Assembly (NCBI GenBank): GCA_963766725.1 | Contig: CAVYBK010000006.1 | Span: 372,001 to 436,000, forward strand | Source of the DNA: DATEOR01 sp963766725 | GTDB taxonomy: Bacteria > Actinomycetota > Thermoleophilia > Gaiellales > Gaiellaceae | Direction: 5' to 3' | Length of the DNA: 64,000 nucleotides | Shown: in pieces, positions 60,982 to 64,000 of the stretch | Layout: each line of letters begins with the position of its first letter | Numbering within the stretch: the stretch's first letter is position 1 | The notes under the pieces: generated by a model | What the model saw: only the letters and a program-made list of their open reading frames with translations | Database searches by the model: none | What the model was told of the DNA's origin: nothing | Made by a program: the position numbers and the translations under genes

Positions 60982-61335
60982 AACTTCAGTCCTCCTTCTC
61001 TGCGCGCCATCTGCAAGCGCTTTGACGCGGCCGTGGTAGAGATAGCCGCCGCGGTCGAAGACCACGGTCTCGACGCCGGCCTTCTTGCCGGCCGCCGCGA
61101 GCAGCTTGCCGACCTCGGCCGCCTGCTCGGTCTTCGAGCCCTTGAAGGTCTTCTTGAGCTCGCCGTGACCGGCGGCGGCGAGCGTCTTGCGCTCGACGTC
61201 GTCCACGAGCTGCGCGGAGATGCCGCGGTTCGAGCGGAAGACGACGAGACGCGGCCGCTCGGCGGTGCCGAGGACCTTGTGGCGAACGCGCTTGTGGCGG
61301 CGCAGGCGAGCCTGTCTGACGGTCAGGGTCGCCAT
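60978..61335 (-). CDS. rplR: 50S ribosomal protein L18, one-base insertion near 3' end
   Basis: L18 binds 5S rRNA. The protein begins MATLTVRQARLRRHKRVRHK and has RLVVFRSNRGISAQLVDDVE near residue 30 and VVFDRGGYLYHGRVKALADG near 91. As read, the frame passes from ADGAQRRRTEV straight into rpsE. Removing one A at about 61001 gives LADGAREGGLKF then TGA 60980-60978, the canonical L18 ending, with the rpsE TTG in the stop. So the apparent L18-S5 fusion is best explained by one extra base in the sequence. Confidence 0.92.
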
Positions 61336-61868
61336 TACGCGCGCTTCCCGACCTTGCGGCGCACGTACTCGCCCTCGTAGCGGATGCCCTTGCCCTTGTA
61401 CGGCTCGGGCGGGCGAACGGCGCGGATCTCGGCGGCCACCTGGCCGACCTTCTGCTTGTCGATGCCCTTGACGATGACCTGCGTCTGGACGGGCACCTCG
61501 AACGTGATCCCCTGCGGTGGCTTCTTCACGACGGAGTGGGAATAGCCGACGTTGAGCTCCAGGTCGGTTCCGCGCATGGACGCGCGGTAGCCGACTCCCT
61601 GGATCTCGAGGGTCTTCGTGAACCCGTTGGTGACGCCCTCGACCATGTTGGCGACGAGGCTTCGGGTGAGCCCGTGGAGCGCGCGGTCATCGCCGCGCTC
61701 GGTCGGGCGCTTCACGAGAAGCTCGCCGTCGCCCTGCTCGACGGTCATCCGCTGGGGAACCATCTGCGTCAGCTCGCCGAGCGGGCCGTTCACCATCACG
61801 CGCCCAGGGGAGAGCGACACCGAGACTCCGGCGGGCAACGGGATTGGGCTTTTTCCGATTCGACTCAT
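61335..61868 (-). CDS. rplF: 50S ribosomal protein L6
   Basis: L6 lies near the GTPase-associated centre. The 177-residue protein begins SRIGKSPIPLPAGVSVSLS and has NGFTKTLEIQGVGYRASMRG near residue 82 and the C-terminal RPPEPYKGKGIRYEGEYVRRK near 148, the family signature. Stop and rplR start share a base (TAATG). Standard order rpsH-rplF-rplR. Confidence 0.98.
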   Translation of the reverse strand: MSRIGKSPIPLPAGVSVSLSPGRVMVNGPLGELTQMVPQRMTVEQGDGELLVKRPTERGDDRALHGLTRSLVANMVEGVTNGFTKTLEIQGVGYRASMRGTDLELNVGYSHSVVKKPPQGITFEVPVQTQVIVKGIDKQKVGQVAAEIRAVRPPEPYKGKGIRYEGEYVRRKVGKRA

Positions 61869-61877
61869 CTCAGGGTG

Positions 61878-62273
61878 CTACCAGACGAAACAAACGACTT
61901 CGCCGCCGACGCCGAGCTCCTGCGCCGTTCGGCTCGTGACCAGGCCGTTCGAGGTGGACATGATCGCCGTCCCCATGCCTCCGAGGACGCGCGGGAGGCG
62001 GTCCTTCGTCGCATAGACGCGCCTGCCCGGCTTCGAGACCCGCTTGACGTCGGTGATGATCCGCTCGCGCTTGGGCCCGAACTTCAGCTCGATCACCAAG
62101 GTATCGAAGGACTCGCCCTTGTCGATGCGGTAGTCCTTGATGTAGCCCTCGTCGCGGAGAAGGCGCGCAATCTCCGTCTTCATGTTCGAGGCCGGCATCT
62201 CGACGGTCTCGTGCAGCGCCTTGTTCGCGTTCTTCAGGCGGGCGAGCATGTCTGCAACTGGATCGGTCAGCAT
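61878..62273 (-). CDS. rpsH: 30S ribosomal protein S8
   Basis: S8 binds the central domain of 16S rRNA and can repress the spc operon. The 131-residue protein begins MLTDPVADMLARLKNANKALH and has RLLRDEGYIKDYRIDKGES near 38 and the C-terminal VMSTSNGLVTSRTAQELGVGG (seen as STSNGLVTSRTAQELGVGG), the family signature. Ends CFVW. Standard position. Confidence 0.98.
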   Translation of the reverse strand: MLTDPVADMLARLKNANKALHETVEMPASNMKTEIARLLRDEGYIKDYRIDKGESFDTLVIELKFGPKRERIITDVKRVSKPGRRVYATKDRLPRVLGGMGTAIMSTSNGLVTSRTAQELGVGGEVVCFVW

Positions 62274-62283
62274 CGCTCTCCCC

Positions 62284-62469
62284 CTACCAGCTCGACTTCG
62301 TCATGCCGGGAATGACGCCCTCATGGGCGAGCTCGCGCAGGCAGATCCGGCACAGGCCGAACTTGCGGTAGACCGCGCGCGGGCGGCCGCAGCGGTTGCA
62401 GCGCGTGTACTCCCGCGACTTGTACTTCTGCGGTCTCGCTGCCTTCGCGATCAGACTTTTCTTCGCCAA
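62284..62469 (-). CDS. rpsN: 30S ribosomal protein S14, zinc type
   Basis: The 61-residue type-Z S14 begins AKKSLIAKAARPQKYKSREY and has the zinc pattern C-x2-C near residues 24-27 (CNRCGR) and C-x2-C near 40-43 (CRIC). Its C-terminus EGVIPGMTKSSW is typical. The short zinc form is used in actinobacteria and other Gram-positives. It lies between rplE and rpsH. Confidence 0.98.
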   Translation of the reverse strand: MAKKSLIAKAARPQKYKSREYTRCNRCGRPRAVYRKFGLCRICLRELAHEGVIPGMTKSSW

Positions 62470-62477
62470 CTGTCCTC

Positions 62478-63068
62478 CTATGCTTCTGCGCGGAACGGAA
62501 GGCCGAGCTCGCGCAGGAGCGCGAACGCCTCCTCATCCGTGTCCGCCGACGTCGTGATGGTGACGTCGAGGCCGCGCACGGTCTCGACGTCGTCGTAGTC
62601 GACCTCCGGGAAGATGATCTGCTCCCGGATCCCGATCGAATAGTTGCCCCGGCCGTCGAAGCTCGCCGGGGAGAGGCCGCGGAAGTCCCGGATGCGCGGA
62701 AGCGCGATCGAGACGAGGCGGTCCAGGAACTCCCACATGCGGGCGCCGCGGAGGGTCACCTTCGTGCCGATGGGCATGCCCTCGCGGATCTTGAAGCCCG
62801 CGATCGACTTCTTCGCGCGGGTGATCTGGGCCCGCTGGCCGGTGATGATGGTCAGCTCGTCGACCGCGCGGTCGAGAGCGCGCGCGTTGATCTTCGCGTC
62901 GCCCACGCCCATGTTGACGGTGATCTTCTCGACCCGCGGGACGCGCATGATCGAGCTGAGCTCGAACTGCTCCTTGAGCCGCTCGCGGATCTCGGCGTCG
63001 TAGCGGTCCTTGAGGCGCGGCGAGTAGCCGTCCTTCTGCGCCTTCTTCTTCTTGGTCGCGGTGGCCAT
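62478..63068 (-). CDS. rplE: 50S ribosomal protein L5
   Basis: L5 contacts 5S rRNA and the P-site tRNA. The 196-residue protein has a Lys-rich start, then LKDRYDAEIRERLKEQFE near residue 18. VEKITVNMGVGDAKINARAL near 45 is the family block, followed by RAQITRAKKSIAGFKIREG near 80 and FLDRLVSIALPRIRDFRGL near 112. Ends RAEA. Stop codon lies 8 bases before rpsN; start overlaps rplX stop. Confidence 0.97.
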   Translation of the reverse strand: MATATKKKKAQKDGYSPRLKDRYDAEIRERLKEQFELSSIMRVPRVEKITVNMGVGDAKINARALDRAVDELTIITGQRAQITRAKKSIAGFKIREGMPIGTKVTLRGARMWEFLDRLVSIALPRIRDFRGLSPASFDGRGNYSIGIREQIIFPEVDYDDVETVRGLDVTITTSADTDEEAFALLRELGLPFRAEA

Positions 63069-63442
63069 TACCGGTCGAGCACCTCCCCGCAGCCTTCGCG
63101 CTTGCAGACGCGCACCTTGATGCGGCGGCCCTTCTCGTCCTCGCGGTACTCGTAGCCGACGCGCGAGGCGCGGCCGCAGGTCGGGCAGATGATCATCACC
63201 TTGGACACCGCGAGCGGAGCCGCGAGGTCGATCACGCCCCCGGGCTGGATCTGGGTCTGGCCCATCCGGCTCGAGTCCTTCAGCGGGCGCGGCTTGCGGT
63301 GCCGCTTGACGAGGTTCAGGTTCTCGACGATCACGCGCTGCTTCACGGGGTCGGCCTCGATGACGCGCCCCTGCTTGCCGCGGTCCTTGCCGGAGAGCAC
63401 CTGAACCATGTCGCCCTTGCGAATTCTCATTGCGTTTGCCAC
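63068..63442 (-). CDS. rplX: 50S ribosomal protein L24
   Basis: L24 starts 50S assembly. The 124-residue protein has MRIRKGDMVQVLSGKDRGKQGRV (seen as KGDMVQVLSGKDRGKQG) near residue 8, the KOW motif. VENLNLVKRHRKPRP and a CPTCGRASRVGYEYRED segment with a C-terminal CKREGC pair suggest a zinc ribbon in the tail. It is slightly longer than typical L24 for this reason. One base separates it from rplN. Confidence 0.97.
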   Translation of the reverse strand: MANAMRIRKGDMVQVLSGKDRGKQGRVIEADPVKQRVIVENLNLVKRHRKPRPLKDSSRMGQTQIQPGGVIDLAAPLAVSKVMIICPTCGRASRVGYEYREDEKGRRIKVRVCKREGCGEVLDR

Positions 63443-63443
63443 T

Positions 63444-63812
63444 TCAAAGCACCTCTGGAGCGAGTGAGACGATCTTCATGAAGTTCTTCTCGCGCAACTC
63501 ACGGGCGACGGGCCCGAAGATGCGCGTGCCGCGCGGGTTGTTGGCCGTGTCGATGATCACGGCCGCGTTCTCGTCGAAGGCGATCGACGTGCCGTCGTTG
63601 CGCCCGAACGGCTTCTTCGTGCGCACGACCACCGCGCGGACGACCTCGCCTTTCTTGATCGTGCCCTGCGGCGTCGCCGTCTTCACGGTACCCACGATGA
63701 CGTCGCCGACCCGCGCGTAGCGGCGCTTGGAGCCGCCCATGACACGGATGCAGAGAAGCTCACGGGCACCCGTGTTGTCGGCGACGCGGAGTCGGGATTC
63801 CTGCTGGATCAC
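63444..63812 (-). CDS. rplN: 50S ribosomal protein L14
   Basis: L14 forms an intersubunit bridge. The 122-residue protein starts at GTG 63812 (VIQQESRLRVADNTGA) and has RYARVGDVIVGTVKTATPQG near residue 31. The block NNPRGTRIFGPVARELREK near residue 92 is the family C-terminal signature. The GTG overlaps the rpsQ stop (GTGA). Standard order rpsQ-rplN-rplX. Confidence 0.98.
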   Translation of the reverse strand: MIQQESRLRVADNTGARELLCIRVMGGSKRRYARVGDVIVGTVKTATPQGTIKKGEVVRAVVVRTKKPFGRNDGTSIAFDENAAVIIDTANNPRGTRIFGPVARELREKNFMKIVSLAPEVL

Positions 63813-64000
63813 TTGGCTTCCTCGAGAACCTCGGCCAGCCGCCAGGACTTGGTCTTCGAGATCGGCCGCGTCTCGACGATGCGGACGACGTCGCCTGCCT
63901 TCGCCACGTTCGCCTCGTCGTGCGCGTGGAACTTGCTCGACTGGCGGACGACCTTCTTGTACACCGGGTGCGGCTTCTGCGTGTCGACGCGGACGACGAT
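63809..64000 (-). CDS. rpsQ: 30S ribosomal protein S17 (5' end outside window)
   Basis: Only the C-terminal 63 residues are inside the window. VRVDTQKPHPVYKKVVRQSSKFHAHDE (seen as HPVYKKVVRQSSKFHAHDE) and VVRIVETRPISKTKSWRLAE match S17 closely. The start and N-terminus lie to the right of base 64000. TGA overlaps the rplN GTG. Position upstream of rplN is standard. Confidence 0.93.
   Translation of the reverse strand: MVVRVDTQKPHPVYKKVVRQSSKFHAHDEANVAKAGDVVRIVETRPISKTKSWRLAEVLEEAK

Noticed and set aside
60361..61335. A genuine L18-S5 fusion protein
   Set aside because: One deleted base restores both canonical ends, the stop/start overlap and the RBS, so an error is more likely than a fusion of two essential proteins.

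Overview
The window is a G+C-rich bacterial chromosome segment with dense, short-spaced genes, many GTG and TTG starts, and repeated start/stop overlaps. Gene content points to a high-GC actinobacterium. The evidence is a DUF2469 protein, a DUF4081-GNAT protein, Ku, type III pantothenate kinase, ClpC, leaderless-type TANNNT promoters and zinc-type S4, S14 and L36. The MXAN_6640-type secreted metalloprotease and the cyclase-ATPase-SBP fusion suggest the Thermoleophilia (Gaiella/Solirubrobacter side). That placement is inference from gene families, not from a marker-gene tree.

Layout. Bases 1-10000 hold radA (cut by the left edge), a GNAT enzyme, a broken DadA-like oxidoreductase paired with an FNR-type reductase, clpC, a secreted CAP protein, a frameshifted AlkA-like glycosylase, lysS and greA. 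Bases 10000-23700 hold dusB, a cyclase/ATPase/peptide-binding-protein fusion, coaX, a folate set (folK, folB, folP) split by a multiply frameshifted metalloprotease gene, a CpsB-type phosphatase, and ftsH-hpt-tilS. Bases 23700-36600 carry lipoproteins, nucleoside and lipid enzymes, a cell-wall group (VanW, Gmad2-type and NagZ-type proteins), an acyl-CoA dehydrogenase, an MFS carrier, a HAD phosphatase and a nitrilase. Bases 36600-40200 hold a tandem pair of CtaG-like proteins, a large membrane protein with a four-Cys loop, and tRNA-Pro(CGG). Bases 40200-53900 carry Nif3, a hydrolase, a small DNA-binding-like protein behind an attenuator-like leader, Ku, two divergent wall proteins sharing a coiled-coil module, a LuxR response regulator, DacB, ligA, truA, an M28 peptidase and an ArsR/SRPBCC pair. 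Bases 53941-64000 are the ribosomal protein cluster on the minus strand (rpsQ to rplQ, with secY, adk, map and rpoA).

How the genes work together. The ribosomal cluster supplies translation, secretion (SecY), nucleotide balance (Adk), N-terminal processing (Map) and RNA polymerase alpha. The folate genes make dihydropteroate. ClpC and FtsH cover proteolysis. TilS, LysS, DusB and TruA serve tRNA biology. VanW, Gmad2, NagZ, NlpC/P60, 3D and DacB proteins act on the envelope.

Main cautions and highlights. At least seven genes show single-base frame changes, mostly fitting one extra base. One of them is the essential rplR, where the insertion fuses L18 to S5. This pattern favours sequence or assembly error over biology. 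The best candidate for something undescribed is at 41776-42094. There a -10 box sits inside an inverted repeat, a nine-codon leader ORF starts without a leader, and mutually exclusive antiterminator and terminator stems precede a 57-residue helix-turn-helix-like protein.
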